Assembly: GCA_009779845.1 (NCBI GenBank)
Contig: WRBE01000014.1
Coordinates: 1 to 51,092 of the forward strand
Source of the DNA: Oscillospiraceae bacterium
GTDB taxonomy: Bacteria > Bacillota > Clostridia > Oscillospirales > Oscillospiraceae
Direction: 5' to 3'
Length of the DNA: 51,092 bases
In this document: positions 15,894 to 24,677 of the stretch, piece after piece
Layout of the letters: each line of letters begins with the position of its first letter
Position numbering within the stretch: position 1 is the first letter of the stretch
Position numbers and translations under genes: made by a program
Notes under the pieces: generated by a model
What the model was told of the DNA's origin: nothing
What the model saw: only the letters and a program-made list of their open reading frames with translations
Database searches by the model: none

Positions 15894-15932
15894 AAAGGCC
15901 GGGCAACTGCGAATGGTTGCCCGGCCTTTTTT
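15894..15932 (+). terminator. Terminator of fhs
   Basis: GGCCGGGCAAC and GTTGCCCGGCC form a perfect 11-bp stem followed by six T. Confidence 0.95.
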
Positions 15933-16355
15933 GTTCTTTGTAGGGAGCGCTGTCCTACATACCCGCTAAGGTCAAGGTTCAATGTAGAGCACTGTGCTGC
16001 AGTAATCATCGGCAGGGGAGGGAAGAGTGTACAAAAAAGATGTTATGCAACCGATCCGCTGGGTGAATCGTCGTCTGCCGTCTGCAAAAATCTGTTGTAA
16101 TGACCGCATTTACATAATCTAGATTGCTCGCCAAGATATGGTATGTGTAGCAAGCAGACCCCCAAAATATGGTAGAAATTTCGTTGGAAACAAGGGTTGG
16201 TGTACCTTTCGGTTCTGCAAGTAGACATAATATTGTTTACATAAAATCATGGCAAAATAACCAAAGATGGAATATTTCCAGAAAACACCTTGCATCTTCT
16301 GCGGAAATGGTTTATGATTATCTTCCCTTTATTATGTTAAGTGTCATGAACCACG
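15933..16355. other. Intergenic region fhs-spoIIM
   Basis: About 420 bp without a supportable gene. The only structure seen is a pair of direct repeats, CCAAGATATGGTA (16131-16143) and CCAAAATATGGTA (16162-16174). They are 31 bp apart, each a near-palindrome of the type CC-A/T-GG. Confidence 0.5.
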
Positions 16356-16381
16356 CCTTGTCCACATAGGTATGGACAAGG
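16356..16381 (+). promoter_or_regulatory. Hairpin overlapping the spoIIM ribosome-binding site
   Basis: CCTTGTCCA and TGGACAAGG form a perfect 9-bp stem with an 8-nt loop. The 3' arm runs into AAGGGG, the Shine-Dalgarno of the gene starting at 16394, so the folded form would hide it. Confidence 0.6.
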
Positions 16382-16393
16382 GGTGAGTGATAC

Positions 16394-17020
16394 ATGAACA
16401 AGCGAGGGGTTCATGCCGCAGGGACGCAAGACGAGTTTCATGGTCTTATACTATGTGCCGCATGTTTTGTTGTCGGCGTGGTGGTGGGTACGGTTTCCGC
16501 CCGCACGTTGGATGCCGCCGGGGCACACGAACTCAGGCAGAGCATGATCTGGCATTTGGGCCAGATTACAGACGGGTCATATCCGGTACCGGGGTTTCTT
16601 GCGGTATTATGGGACACCGGGCGGGATTTTCTGCTGGTGCTCTTGCTGGGATGCTCTTTTTTGGGTGTTCTGGGACTGCCGATTGTGGCGGGGGTGCGTG
16701 GGTTTTATTTGAGTTTTTCGATTGCCGCCTTTTTGCGGGCCTTTGGTTCCGGCGGACTTTTGACTGCGTTTTCGCTCTTCGGTGTGGGGGCGCTGGTTAC
16801 GGTTCCTTGCTTTTTCTTGTTGACATCTCAAGCCTTTGAAGCGTCCGGCCGGCTGGGGCGGATGGCACTGGGGGATGGACGAGCTAGGACAGAGCCGTTA
16901 TTTGGACGGCGTTATTGGCTTCAGACTGGGATTGCCTGCTTTGGGTTACTTGTTGCGGTACTTCTCGAACTCTATGTCACACCGCTGTTGGTGGTCTGGG
17001 CTAGTTCATTTTTGTTGTAA
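16394..17020 (+). CDS. spoIIM: Stage II sporulation protein M-like membrane protein
   Basis: 208 aa with about five membrane helices (LILCAACFVVGVVVGTV; FLLVLLLGCSFLGVLGLPIVAGVRGFYLSFSIAAF; GLLTAFSLFGVGALVTVPCFFLL; TGIACFGLLVAVLLELYVTPLLVVWASSFLL). The size, the helix pattern and the GxxxG-rich second segment fit SpoIIM (DUF95). SpoIIM is part of the SpoIIDMP peptidoglycan-remodelling complex that drives engulfment. xerD follows 25 bp downstream, a pairing seen in other spore-formers. Assignment is good but rests on pattern. Confidence 0.75.
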   Translation: MNKRGVHAAGTQDEFHGLILCAACFVVGVVVGTVSARTLDAAGAHELRQSMIWHLGQITDGSYPVPGFLAVLWDTGRDFLLVLLLGCSFLGVLGLPIVAGVRGFYLSFSIAAFLRAFGSGGLLTAFSLFGVGALVTVPCFFLLTSQAFEASGRLGRMALGDGRARTEPLFGRRYWLQTGIACFGLLVAVLLELYVTPLLVVWASSFLL

Positions 17021-17045
17021 TATTCGGAAAGGGGTCTTATACCAG

Positions 17046-17936
17046 ATGCAAAACACAATGTATATCAATCAATATGAGGCCTATTTACAAGAGGTCAAAC
17101 AGGTGTCTAAAAACACCTTGAGTTCCTATATGCGGGATCTCAAGCAGTTTGGCCAATACTGGGCGCGGAACTCTGGCACAGCGTTTCGTGACGCTGTGGG
17201 TTCGGATTTGGACGAATATATCAAATGGTTGCGCAAAAACGGGAAGTCCCCTGCTACTGTCTCACGAAGCATTGCGTCTTTGCGGAGTTTTTATCAATTT
17301 TTGATTGAACAAGGCGTTGTGTCATCAAACCCTGCGTCTAAGTTAGTGCCGGAGAAAGCGGTGAAGAAACTGCCCCAAATCCTCACCAGCCGGGAGGTGG
17401 AGCAGTTGCTGGATCAACCATCCTGCACCGACCCAAAGGGCTATCGGGACAAGGCCATGCTAGAGGTGTTATACGCTACAGGCATCCGTGTCAGCGAACT
17501 GATCAGCCTAGACGAAGGGGATATTAATTTAGCCCTTGGTGTATTGCATTGTAAAAATTGGAACAGAGAGCGGATGATACCCCTCTATCCCGCAGCCATT
17601 GCGGCGTTGGAGGAATATATGGGCAAGGTGCGGCCCCACATGCTATCAGACCGGGATGAGCCGGCCCTCTTCGTCAATATGAGCGGTGAGCGCATGAGCC
17701 GCCAAGGGTTTTGGAAGATTATCAAGCAGTATCAAGAAAAAGCAAATATCAGCAAAGAGATTACGCCCCACACCCTGCGTCATTCTTTTGCCGCCCATTT
17801 ATTGGAAAATGGGGCGGATTTGCGGAGTATTCAAGAAATGCTGGGCCATGCGGATATCTCTTCGACCCAAGTCTATGTACAGCTAGTGAAAAAGCAGCTC
17901 AAAGACGTGTACCTCAAAGCACATCCAAGGGCGTAG
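17046..17936 (+). CDS. xerD: Tyrosine recombinase XerD
   Basis: 296 aa from ATG 17046 with AAAGGGG upstream; a second ATG four codons later is also usable. The N-terminal SAM-like core-binding domain (1-90) starts YINQYEAYLQEVKQVSKNTLSSYMRDL. The catalytic domain has R in ATGIRVSEL (about 148), HTLRHSFAAHLL (about 243-254), H in LGHADIS and Tyr in STQVYVQ. XerD with XerC resolves chromosome dimers at dif. The core-genome position and full length favour XerD over an element integrase. Confidence 0.85.
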   Translation: MQNTMYINQYEAYLQEVKQVSKNTLSSYMRDLKQFGQYWARNSGTAFRDAVGSDLDEYIKWLRKNGKSPATVSRSIASLRSFYQFLIEQGVVSSNPASKLVPEKAVKKLPQILTSREVEQLLDQPSCTDPKGYRDKAMLEVLYATGIRVSELISLDEGDINLALGVLHCKNWNRERMIPLYPAAIAALEEYMGKVRPHMLSDRDEPALFVNMSGERMSRQGFWKIIKQYQEKANISKEITPHTLRHSFAAHLLENGADLRSIQEMLGHADISSTQVYVQLVKKQLKDVYLKAHPRA

Positions 17937-17939
17937 CGT

Positions 17940-18779
17940 ATGAGGGAGCAAATGAGAGAAGAGCTGCCCCTGAAAGAGCGCTTGGCGCGGGGTTTTTGGG
18001 TGGTTCGCCGGGTTGTGGTAGTGAACTTGCTTATATTTCCGGTTTTGTGGCCGGTGTTTTCTTGGTTTTATCTGATTATAAATTCTTATTTCTATGCCTT
18101 CTACGGAGACGGCATGGTGGAAATGTTGCCGGGTTTTGGCTTGTTTGGGGGATTGTTGCTCCAGTTGCCGCCGGTGATTTTTTATGTCCTGTTTGGCTTG
18201 TCTGCTATCTTGGCTGGGCCGTTTGTGTTGGGGCTTCACTATGCGCTGGGCAATTTTGTGGCTGGGCGGCACATGTGGGTTTCCGATGTGTTTCAGGGGG
18301 TAAAAGACAATTTCCGGCAGGGTATGGTGTTGGGGGTTTTTACCGTGGTGGCAGTGCATCTGCTACTCTGGAACATCTTTGGCGGGATAGTTGCGGACGG
18401 GGCATGGTTTTCCGTTTGGCTGATGGTGTCCCGGTGGGCTTCGGTGGTGTTATTGGCGGCCCTGTTCATGACATTGCCCTTTGTATGCCAAATTGCGGTG
18501 ACAGTGAGACAACCTTTATTTACAGTAATAAAAAACGGTGTGATTTTAGCCCGGGTTTATATTGGCCGTGGGTTGCTTGTGCTGTTGGGTACGGCTCTTT
18601 ATTGGGCGGGGACAACCATACTGGCACCGGGTCTGAACTTGGTGATGCTGCCGTTATTTTCCGTTGGCCTTACAGTGTTGTGGCAAGCCATGGTGTGCCG
18701 TCCAGTGGTGCAAACGCGTTTGATTGCGCCCATGGAACAACAAACAAACCCTGAAATTTTTGAAACGGATACCCCCTAG
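17940..18779 (+). CDS. Polytopic membrane protein, YesL/DUF624-like
   Basis: 279 aa, starting 3 bp after xerD. Six or so hydrophobic helices, an N-terminal basic patch (ERLARGFWVVRRVVVVNLLIFPVLWPVF), a conserved-looking LHYALGNFVAGRHMWVSDVFQGVKDNF segment at about 100-126, and a short acidic tail. The layout resembles YesL/DUF624 proteins, which often sit near sugar transport genes, but here it is last in a sporulation/recombination operon. The exact family is uncertain. Confidence 0.55.
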   Translation: MREQMREELPLKERLARGFWVVRRVVVVNLLIFPVLWPVFSWFYLIINSYFYAFYGDGMVEMLPGFGLFGGLLLQLPPVIFYVLFGLSAILAGPFVLGLHYALGNFVAGRHMWVSDVFQGVKDNFRQGMVLGVFTVVAVHLLLWNIFGGIVADGAWFSVWLMVSRWASVVLLAALFMTLPFVCQIAVTVRQPLFTVIKNGVILARVYIGRGLLVLLGTALYWAGTTILAPGLNLVMLPLFSVGLTVLWQAMVCRPVVQTRLIAPMEQQTNPEIFETDTP

Positions 18780-19103
18780 TGGGTTGACGGCACAAGTGGA
18801 GATGTGCTATACTCGTATCGAAAATAATTGATGTGAAAAGATGGCGTTGATAAAGCATCACAAGAATGTCAAAATTTTCACAATGAGACAGCAGGGTAGT
18901 AGCTGTAGGCAAGGCAGGAAAAAGGACATGTTTTTCACATCGGCTTTGTCGAAATTTATACTACGATAATCGCCCCTGAAGGCTTGACAGGGCTGAGAAT
19001 CATGGTATCATGTTACCCAAAGAAACAGGCTGAATTTTACTGCGTTGCCGCCCATGGTTGCGTGTATGATTATACAATAGTTAATAGTATCGGAGCGTGA
19101 GCC
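18780..19103. other. Leader/intergenic region before fabH
   Basis: 324 bp. A first promoter-like pair, TTGACG (18784) and TATACT (18808), is 18 nt apart. An A/T-rich near-palindrome, ATCGAAAATAATTGAT (about 18817-18832), follows at the position of an operator. A small open frame from 18841 (42 basic residues, weak ribosome site) is not convincing. Confidence 0.45.
18984..19011 (+). promoter_or_regulatory. Promoter of the fatty-acid synthesis operon
   Basis: TTGACA, 16 nt, TATCAT, about 93 bp before the fabH start. Confidence 0.65.
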
Positions 19104-20057
19104 ATGAGTTTTCGTATTGTTTCTACCGGCAGTTTTGTGCCGCCCAAGGTTGTCACCAATGAAGAGCTGACCACGTTTTTAGACACGTCAGACGAGTGGA
19201 TCACTGAGCGTACCGGGGTCAAAGAGCGGAGAGTCGCAACAACCGAGACCGCCGCCACCATGGGTGTGGAAGCGGGCCGCCGGGCGTTAGAGGCCGCCGG
19301 TATGACCCCTGACCAGTTGGATATGATACTATGCGCCACTATCAGCGGAGAATATGTGTCCCCCGGCGTGGCCTGCCTGATACAAGCGGGGCTGGGTGCA
19401 GCTTGCCCGGCTTTCGATATTAGTGCCGCTTGCAGCGGATATATTTATGCCCTAGACACAGCCGCCGGATTCTTTGCCCGGAACCGGGTGAAAAACATGT
19501 TAGTCATCGGCGCCGAGCAAATCAGCCGCTTGCTAGACTGGACCGACCGCAACACCGCTGTCATCTTCGGCGATGGGGCCGGGGCATGTCTCTTAGAGGC
19601 GGGGGATAACTATATCACAAGTAAACTGTTTTCCCGCGGCGGGGCTGATGTGATTCAAATTCCGACATCCATCGGCAACTCGCCTTTTTTTGAGAAAGAA
19701 CAGGTGAAACCGCTGATCCATATGAAGGGGCAAGAAACCTTTCGCTTCGCAGTGGGGGCCATGGCCCAAGATATTCAAGATGTGTTGGAACAGGCGGGTA
19801 TTGACCCGGCGGATGTAGACCATGTGGTGCCCCATCAGGCCAACATTCGGATTATTGATGCCGCTCGAAAGCGGTTGAACATTAAGCCCGAATGCTATGC
19901 ATCTAACATTGACCGCTACGGCAACACCTCGGCGGCCAGCGTACCCTTGGTGTTAGATGAGTTAAACCGGGCAGGGAAGCTCAACCGGGGCGACATTGTG
20001 GTACTCGCGGCCTTTGGCGGCGGACTTTCCAGTGGGGCCTGTGTCATTCGATGGTAA
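19104..20057 (+). CDS. fabH: Beta-ketoacyl-ACP synthase III
   Basis: 317 aa. It condenses acetyl-CoA (or a branched primer) with malonyl-ACP to start fatty-acid synthesis. The catalytic triad is visible: Cys in ISAACSGY (about 111), His in VPHQANIRI (about 243) and Asn in NIDRYGNTS (about 273). The ribosome site is weak (GGAGCGTGAGCC-ATG). First gene of the cluster; the order that follows resembles the streptococcal fab operon but without fabT. Confidence 0.95.
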   Translation: MSFRIVSTGSFVPPKVVTNEELTTFLDTSDEWITERTGVKERRVATTETAATMGVEAGRRALEAAGMTPDQLDMILCATISGEYVSPGVACLIQAGLGAACPAFDISAACSGYIYALDTAAGFFARNRVKNMLVIGAEQISRLLDWTDRNTAVIFGDGAGACLLEAGDNYITSKLFSRGGADVIQIPTSIGNSPFFEKEQVKPLIHMKGQETFRFAVGAMAQDIQDVLEQAGIDPADVDHVVPHQANIRIIDAARKRLNIKPECYASNIDRYGNTSAASVPLVLDELNRAGKLNRGDIVVLAAFGGGLSSGACVIRW

Positions 20058-20125
20058 CAGCCGAGGTTCCCTCGGTTTTACAATAATAAAAATAAGCAAC
20101 ATCATTTTCAGGAGGTACAAACATT

Positions 20126-20347
20126 ATGGTTATGGAAAAACTCACAGCACTGCTGGCGGAGCACTTGGACATGGACGCCAGCGAAATCAAAGCAGACACC
20201 ACATTCGAAACCCTCGGCATCGACTCATTAGACACGGTAGAGATGGTCATGCAACTGGAAGAAGAATTGAATGTGGAGCTGGAGCTAGACGAAAAAGTAG
20301 CCACAGTAGGCGAGCTTGCGGCCTTTATTGAGAAAAAGCTGAGCTAG
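20126..20347 (+). CDS. acpP: Acyl carrier protein
   Basis: 73 aa with AGGAGG 10 nt upstream of ATG 20126. Phosphopantetheine attachment Ser lies in GIDSLDTVEMVMQLEEEL. Acidic, as expected. The stop is followed directly by the fabK ATG. Confidence 0.95.
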   Translation: MVMEKLTALLAEHLDMDASEIKADTTFETLGIDSLDTVEMVMQLEEELNVELELDEKVATVGELAAFIEKKLS

Positions 20348-21295
20348 ATGATAACAACTAGAATCACAGAACTTCTGGGGGTGCAGTACCCCATTTTACA
20401 GGGCGGCATGGCGTGGATCGCCGATGGGAAACTGGCCGCCGCTGTGTCCAATGGCGGCGGGGTGGGGATTATATCCGCCATGAACGCTGACGTGGACTAT
20501 GTGAGAGAGCAGATTGCCATTTGCCGCTCTCTCACAGACAAACCCTTTGGTGTTAATGTTATGCTCATGAGCCCCTTTGCGGCAGAGGTGGCGGAGGTCT
20601 TAGCCGAAGAACAAGTGCCGATTATCACCACAGGCGCAGGAAGCCCCAACGCCTATATTCCCCGCTGGTTAGAGGCGGGTAGTATTGTGATTCCCGTAAT
20701 CGCAAGCGTTGCCATGGCAAAAAAAGTCGCCCGTGCCGGGGCCAGTGCAATCATCGCCGAGGGCGGTGAGGCCGGGGGGCATATTGGTGAAATTTCCACC
20801 ATGGCTTTAGTGCCGCAAGTCTGTGATGCGGTGGATATCCCCGTCATCGCCGCCGGCGGCATTGCCGATGGCAGACAAGCGGCGGCGGCTTTTTTATTGG
20901 GTGCCGAAGGGTTACAATTGGGTACCCGATTTTTGGTGGCGACAGAGTGTGATATTCACCAGACTTACAAGGACAAGGTACTCAAAGCCAAGGATATCGA
21001 TACCATCACCACCGGCAAGCGGCTGGGCCACCCGGTTCGGGCCTTAAAGTCGCCTTTTTCCCGGCGTTTGTTCCAATTGGAGTATGACAGCACAGTTACG
21101 AATGAAGAACTGGAAGAGTTAGGCTCCGGCTCACTCCGCCGTGCAGCGGTGGATGGGGACGAGCAAGAAGGTGCCTTCATGGCAGGCCAAGTGGCGGGTA
21201 TGATTACCAAAGAACAATCGGCGGCGGAAATAATCCAAGAAATGTTTGCCGAGATGGAAACTTGTTTACGGGGGGCCACCAAATGTCTCCGTTAG
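20348..21295 (+). CDS. fabK: Enoyl-ACP reductase FabK (FMN-dependent)
   Basis: 315 aa of the nitronate monooxygenase/FabK fold: LGVQYPILQGGMAWIADGKLAAAVSNGGGVGII, IIAEGGEAGGHIGE (about 135-148), IPVIAAGGIADGRQ and GAEGLQLGTRFL. Its place between acpP and fabD identifies it as the last-step reductase of the elongation cycle. No fabI is in the cluster. The 3' end overlaps fabD by 13 nt. Confidence 0.93.
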   Translation: MITTRITELLGVQYPILQGGMAWIADGKLAAAVSNGGGVGIISAMNADVDYVREQIAICRSLTDKPFGVNVMLMSPFAAEVAEVLAEEQVPIITTGAGSPNAYIPRWLEAGSIVIPVIASVAMAKKVARAGASAIIAEGGEAGGHIGEISTMALVPQVCDAVDIPVIAAGGIADGRQAAAAFLLGAEGLQLGTRFLVATECDIHQTYKDKVLKAKDIDTITTGKRLGHPVRALKSPFSRRLFQLEYDSTVTNEELEELGSGSLRRAAVDGDEQEGAFMAGQVAGMITKEQSAAEIIQEMFAEMETCLRGATKCLR

Positions 21296-22209
21296 CGTTT
21301 GTGTTCTCCGGCCAAGGGGCGCAATATGCCGGAATGGGGAAATCTCTCTATGACGGCTCGGCGGCGGCTCGGATGGTATTCGATGGGTATGAGGCCCTGC
21401 GCCCCGGTTTGCTTGACCTGTGCTTTGCAGGGTCAGACGAGGACTTAAAAGACACCCGCAACACCCAGCCCTGTATCTTCGCTGTGTCCCTAGCGGCGGC
21501 AGTGGCGTTAGGGGAGCGTGGTGTGTTCCCCTATGCCTTGGCGGGGTTTTCTTTGGGTGAGGTCACGGCCCTCGCTTTTGGCGGAGCGTTTTCTGCACCG
21601 GATGCGTTTACGCTGGTCACCCGCCGGGGTGTATTGATGGCGGAGGCGGCGGGTCAGTCAAATAGTTCTATGGCGGCGGTGATGAAGCTGTCCGCTGTAG
21701 AGGTCGAGCGATTGGCGGCAAGGTTTTCTCACATTTATCCTGTGAACTACAACAGCCCCGGTCAGACCGTAGTGGCGGGGGATGTGGAAGAACTGAAAGC
21801 CTTTGGGGCGGCAGTAAAAGAGGCCGGTGGCCGTGCCATCCCGCTGAAAGTGGGCGGTGGGTTCCATTCGCCCTATATGCAAACAGCGGCAACGGCTTTT
21901 GGGCAGGAATTGGAGAAAGCAGAGATTCGATCGCTCCAGTACCCGGTCTATGCAAACCTCACAGCCCGGCCCTACGAGGATGATGTGGTGGAGACATTGA
22001 CCAAACAGATGACAAGCCCCGTCCGCTGGCAGGAGACGATAGAACATATGGTGGCAGACGGCGTGACCACGTTTATTGAAGTCGGCCCCGGCAAAACCTT
22101 AAAGGGCCTTATTGAAAAATGCACCGACCAAGCCACTGCCCTCCATGTGGAGGATATGGAAAGTTTGGAAGCGACAATTACAGCACTCAGCGGGGGAAGA
22201 GCACGATGA
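21283..22209 (+). CDS. fabD: Malonyl-CoA:ACP transacylase
   Basis: 308 aa from ATG 21283 (MSPLAFVFSGQGAQYAGMG), with GGGGG upstream inside fabK. The nucleophile Ser is in GFSLGE (about 90); the usual motif is GHSLGE, so the His before the Ser is replaced by Phe. QGAQ, SNSSMAAV, GGGFHSPYM (catalytic His about 197) and VGPGKTLKGL are all present. The stop overlaps the next ATG (ATGA). Confidence 0.93.
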   Translation: MSPLAFVFSGQGAQYAGMGKSLYDGSAAARMVFDGYEALRPGLLDLCFAGSDEDLKDTRNTQPCIFAVSLAAAVALGERGVFPYALAGFSLGEVTALAFGGAFSAPDAFTLVTRRGVLMAEAAGQSNSSMAAVMKLSAVEVERLAARFSHIYPVNYNSPGQTVVAGDVEELKAFGAAVKEAGGRAIPLKVGGGFHSPYMQTAATAFGQELEKAEIRSLQYPVYANLTARPYEDDVVETLTKQMTSPVRWQETIEHMVADGVTTFIEVGPGKTLKGLIEKCTDQATALHVEDMESLEATITALSGGRAR

Positions 22210-22667
22210 CAATCATCCTATACGCCACAAAATACGGTACGGCACGAGAGGTGGCAGAACGGCTTTCCGGCTACTTAGACGATACAGTTACCCACGACTT
22301 AAAGGCGGGTGCGGTCCCTGACTTGGCGGAATTTGACACAGTGATTCTCGGCAGTGCCGTCTACGCCGGGTCGATCCGCAAAGAGGCGAGGGCGTTTCTG
22401 GCGGCGCACAAAACCGAGTTGGCTGAAAAGCGATTGGGCTTTTATCTATGCGGTATCAGCAAAGAAGAACAGACCTATTTTAAAGACAATTTTCCCAAAG
22501 AGCTGTTAGAACAGGCGACAGCCACCGACTTATTCGGCGGGAAATTTGACCCCCAAAAGGCCAATGGCTTGGAACGGCTGATTATGAAAGCGGTGGCCAA
22601 ACAATCGGGGTGCATTGACACCATAGACGATGCGAAAGTGAAACAGTTCGCAGAGCATATGGCATAA
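22206..22667 (+). CDS. Flavodoxin-domain protein inside the fab operon
   Basis: 153 aa from ATG 22206, coupled to fabD by an ATGA overlap; fabG follows 14 bp later. The N-terminus IILYATKYGTAREVAERL is the FMN phosphate-binding loop of flavodoxins (T-x-x-G-T-A). VILGSAVYAGSIRKEARAFL and LGFYLCGISKEEQTYFKDNFP match the HemG-like flavodoxin_5 family. HemG-type proteins act in haem synthesis elsewhere, but no haem gene is nearby. Tight coupling suggests a role with FMN-dependent FabK or in desaturation; this is inference. Confidence 0.8.
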   Translation: MTIILYATKYGTAREVAERLSGYLDDTVTHDLKAGAVPDLAEFDTVILGSAVYAGSIRKEARAFLAAHKTELAEKRLGFYLCGISKEEQTYFKDNFPKELLEQATATDLFGGKFDPQKANGLERLIMKAVAKQSGCIDTIDDAKVKQFAEHMA

Positions 22668-22681
22668 GAGGAGGTAAGTAG

Positions 22682-23413
22682 ATGCTACAAGGAAAAACAG
22701 CTATCATCACCGGCGGCAGTCGGGGAATTGGCCGGGCAATCGCCTTAACATTTGCTGAACATGGCGCCAATGTGGCAGTCCTCTACGCCGGTAACGCAAC
22801 AGCGGCGGACGAGGTGGTGTGTGCGATCAAGGCAAAGGGCGTATCTGCCATGGCCATCCAGTGTGATGTGGCGGATTTTGCGGCCTGTAAAGATGCTGTG
22901 AAAGCGGTCACAGAAACCTTGGGGCCTGTGGATATTCTGGTGAACAACGCCGGTATCACCAAAGATAAGCTGGTGCTTGCCATGAGCGAGGACGACTTTG
23001 ACCGGGTGGTGGATGTGAACCTAAAGGGTGCGTTCAACATGATAAAGCACTGTTATTCCGGCTTCATGAAACGGCGGCAGGGGCGGATTATTAACATTAC
23101 CTCTATCTCCGGCCTCATGGGCAATCCGGGACAGGCGAACTATTCCTCCGCCAAGGCGGGAATGATTGGACTGACCAAATCCGTAGCGAGAGAGCTTGCG
23201 GGCCGCAACATTTGCTGCAACGCCATCGCCCCCGGATTTATTGAGACAGAGATGACGGCAAGTTTAGGCGAGAACCCGTTATTAAACAACATCCCCTTAA
23301 AACGGATGGGAACCGCAGACGAAGTGGCAAGTCTGGCCCTATTTTTAGCAAGTGACACCGCCGGGTACATCACCGGGGAAGTCATTCGGGTAGATGGCGG
23401 CTTGGCGATGTAA
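22682..23413 (+). CDS. fabG: 3-oxoacyl-ACP reductase
   Basis: 243 aa, GAGGAGG ribosome site. NADPH-binding TGGSRGIGRA at the N-terminus, NNAGIT, catalytic Ser in INITSISG (about 138) and the Y-x-x-x-K of NYSSAKAG (about 151-155). The C-terminus AGYITGEVIRVDGGLAM is typical. It reduces the 3-keto group in each elongation round. Confidence 0.95.
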   Translation: MLQGKTAIITGGSRGIGRAIALTFAEHGANVAVLYAGNATAADEVVCAIKAKGVSAMAIQCDVADFAACKDAVKAVTETLGPVDILVNNAGITKDKLVLAMSEDDFDRVVDVNLKGAFNMIKHCYSGFMKRRQGRIINITSISGLMGNPGQANYSSAKAGMIGLTKSVARELAGRNICCNAIAPGFIETEMTASLGENPLLNNIPLKRMGTADEVASLALFLASDTAGYITGEVIRVDGGLAM

Positions 23414-23426
23414 AGGAGTGGATAGA

Positions 23427-24656
23427 TTGAGACGAGTAGTAGTAACCGGCCTAGGGGCAGTGACCCCCATCGGAAACGATGTGCCCACCTTTTGGCAGGG
23501 CCTCAAAGACGGAACACTAGGGATTGACACCCTGACACGGTTTGATACATCAGAATATAAGGTACACCTAGCGGCGGAGGTCAGAGGCTTCGACCCCACC
23601 CTGTATATGGAAAAATCAGAGGTGCGGAAAACCGACCTCTTTGTTCAGTACGCCTTAGGGGCGGCGGCTCAAGCCATGGAAGAAAGCGGATTGGAAGGGA
23701 ACGTGGATCCCCATAAATTCGGCATCTACTTTGGTTCCGGTATCGGCGGGCTGGGTTCCACCACGGACGAGATTTTAAAACTCCACGAAAAAGGCCCCCG
23801 GCGGGTATCGCCCCATTGCATTCCCATGATGATTGCAAACATCGCAGGAGGGCACATGGCCATTCGTTATAACGCAAAAGGCTCTTGCTTGCCTGTGACC
23901 ACAGCTTGCGCCACCGGCACCCATGAGATAGGGGAGGCCCTCCGGGCCATCCGCCATGGGTATTTAGATGCAGTGCTTGCCGGTGGGTCGGAGGCGTCTA
24001 TTGTGCCTTTGGGTCTGGCCGGGTTTGCCAATATGACAGCGCTGACCACAAACGAAGACAAACACAGCGCATCCGTCCCCTTTGACAAACGCCGTTCCGG
24101 CTTTGTCATGGGTGAGGGGGCAGGTGCCTTAATTTTAGAAGAATACGAACACGCCAAAGCCCGCGGGGCGAAGATATACTGTGAGGTTGTGGGTTATGGT
24201 ACCAACTGCGACGCACACCACATCACCGCCCCTGACCCGGAGGCGTTCGGCCCTGCGGCTTGTATCAAAATGGCCTTAGACGAGTCTGGCTTTGGAACAG
24301 ATACCTCAACCTACATCAACGCCCATGGCACCAGCACGCCCCTCAATGACGTGATGGAAACCAAGGCGATCAAACAAGTGTTCGGCGAACACGCGAAGGA
24401 AAGCGTGTTGGTCAGCTCTATTAAAAGCATGGTTGGCCATACACTGGGCGCCGCCGGTGCTGTCGAGGCGGTTGCCGCCATTCTAGCCCTTACAGAGGGC
24501 GTAATTCCACCCACCATCGGGCTAACGGAGCCTGACCCGGAATGTGATTTAGACTATGTGCCCCAGGTCGCCCGTGAGGCGGAGGTCAGTCTGGCAATGA
24601 GCACATCTTTTGGTTTTGGCGGGCATAACGCCTGCGTGGCATTTGCCAAAGTATAA
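23427..24656 (+). CDS. fabF: Beta-ketoacyl-ACP synthase II
   Basis: 409 aa from a TTG start (MRRVVVTGLGAVTPIGND) with AAGGAG 8 nt upstream; a longer frame overlapping fabG has no ribosome site. The Cys-His-His triad is present: TTACATGTHEIG (about 163), NAHGTSTPLND (about 303) and SMVGHTLGAAG (about 339). Confidence 0.95.
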   Translation: MRRVVVTGLGAVTPIGNDVPTFWQGLKDGTLGIDTLTRFDTSEYKVHLAAEVRGFDPTLYMEKSEVRKTDLFVQYALGAAAQAMEESGLEGNVDPHKFGIYFGSGIGGLGSTTDEILKLHEKGPRRVSPHCIPMMIANIAGGHMAIRYNAKGSCLPVTTACATGTHEIGEALRAIRHGYLDAVLAGGSEASIVPLGLAGFANMTALTTNEDKHSASVPFDKRRSGFVMGEGAGALILEEYEHAKARGAKIYCEVVGYGTNCDAHHITAPDPEAFGPAACIKMALDESGFGTDTSTYINAHGTSTPLNDVMETKAIKQVFGEHAKESVLVSSIKSMVGHTLGAAGAVEAVAAILALTEGVIPPTIGLTEPDPECDLDYVPQVAREAEVSLAMSTSFGFGGHNACVAFAKV

Positions 24657-24677
24657 GTTGAAGGGAGCACAAGAGAA

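Noticed and set aside
17046-17936. XerD-like gene as integrase of the accessory island
   Set aside because: It is about 9 kb from the island, sits in a spoIIM-xerD core pairing and has normal XerD length and motifs.
18841-18969. Small 42-codon basic peptide gene before fabH
   Set aside because: Weak ribosome site, no similarity recognised, and placed in what looks like a leader region; described only within the intergenic entry.
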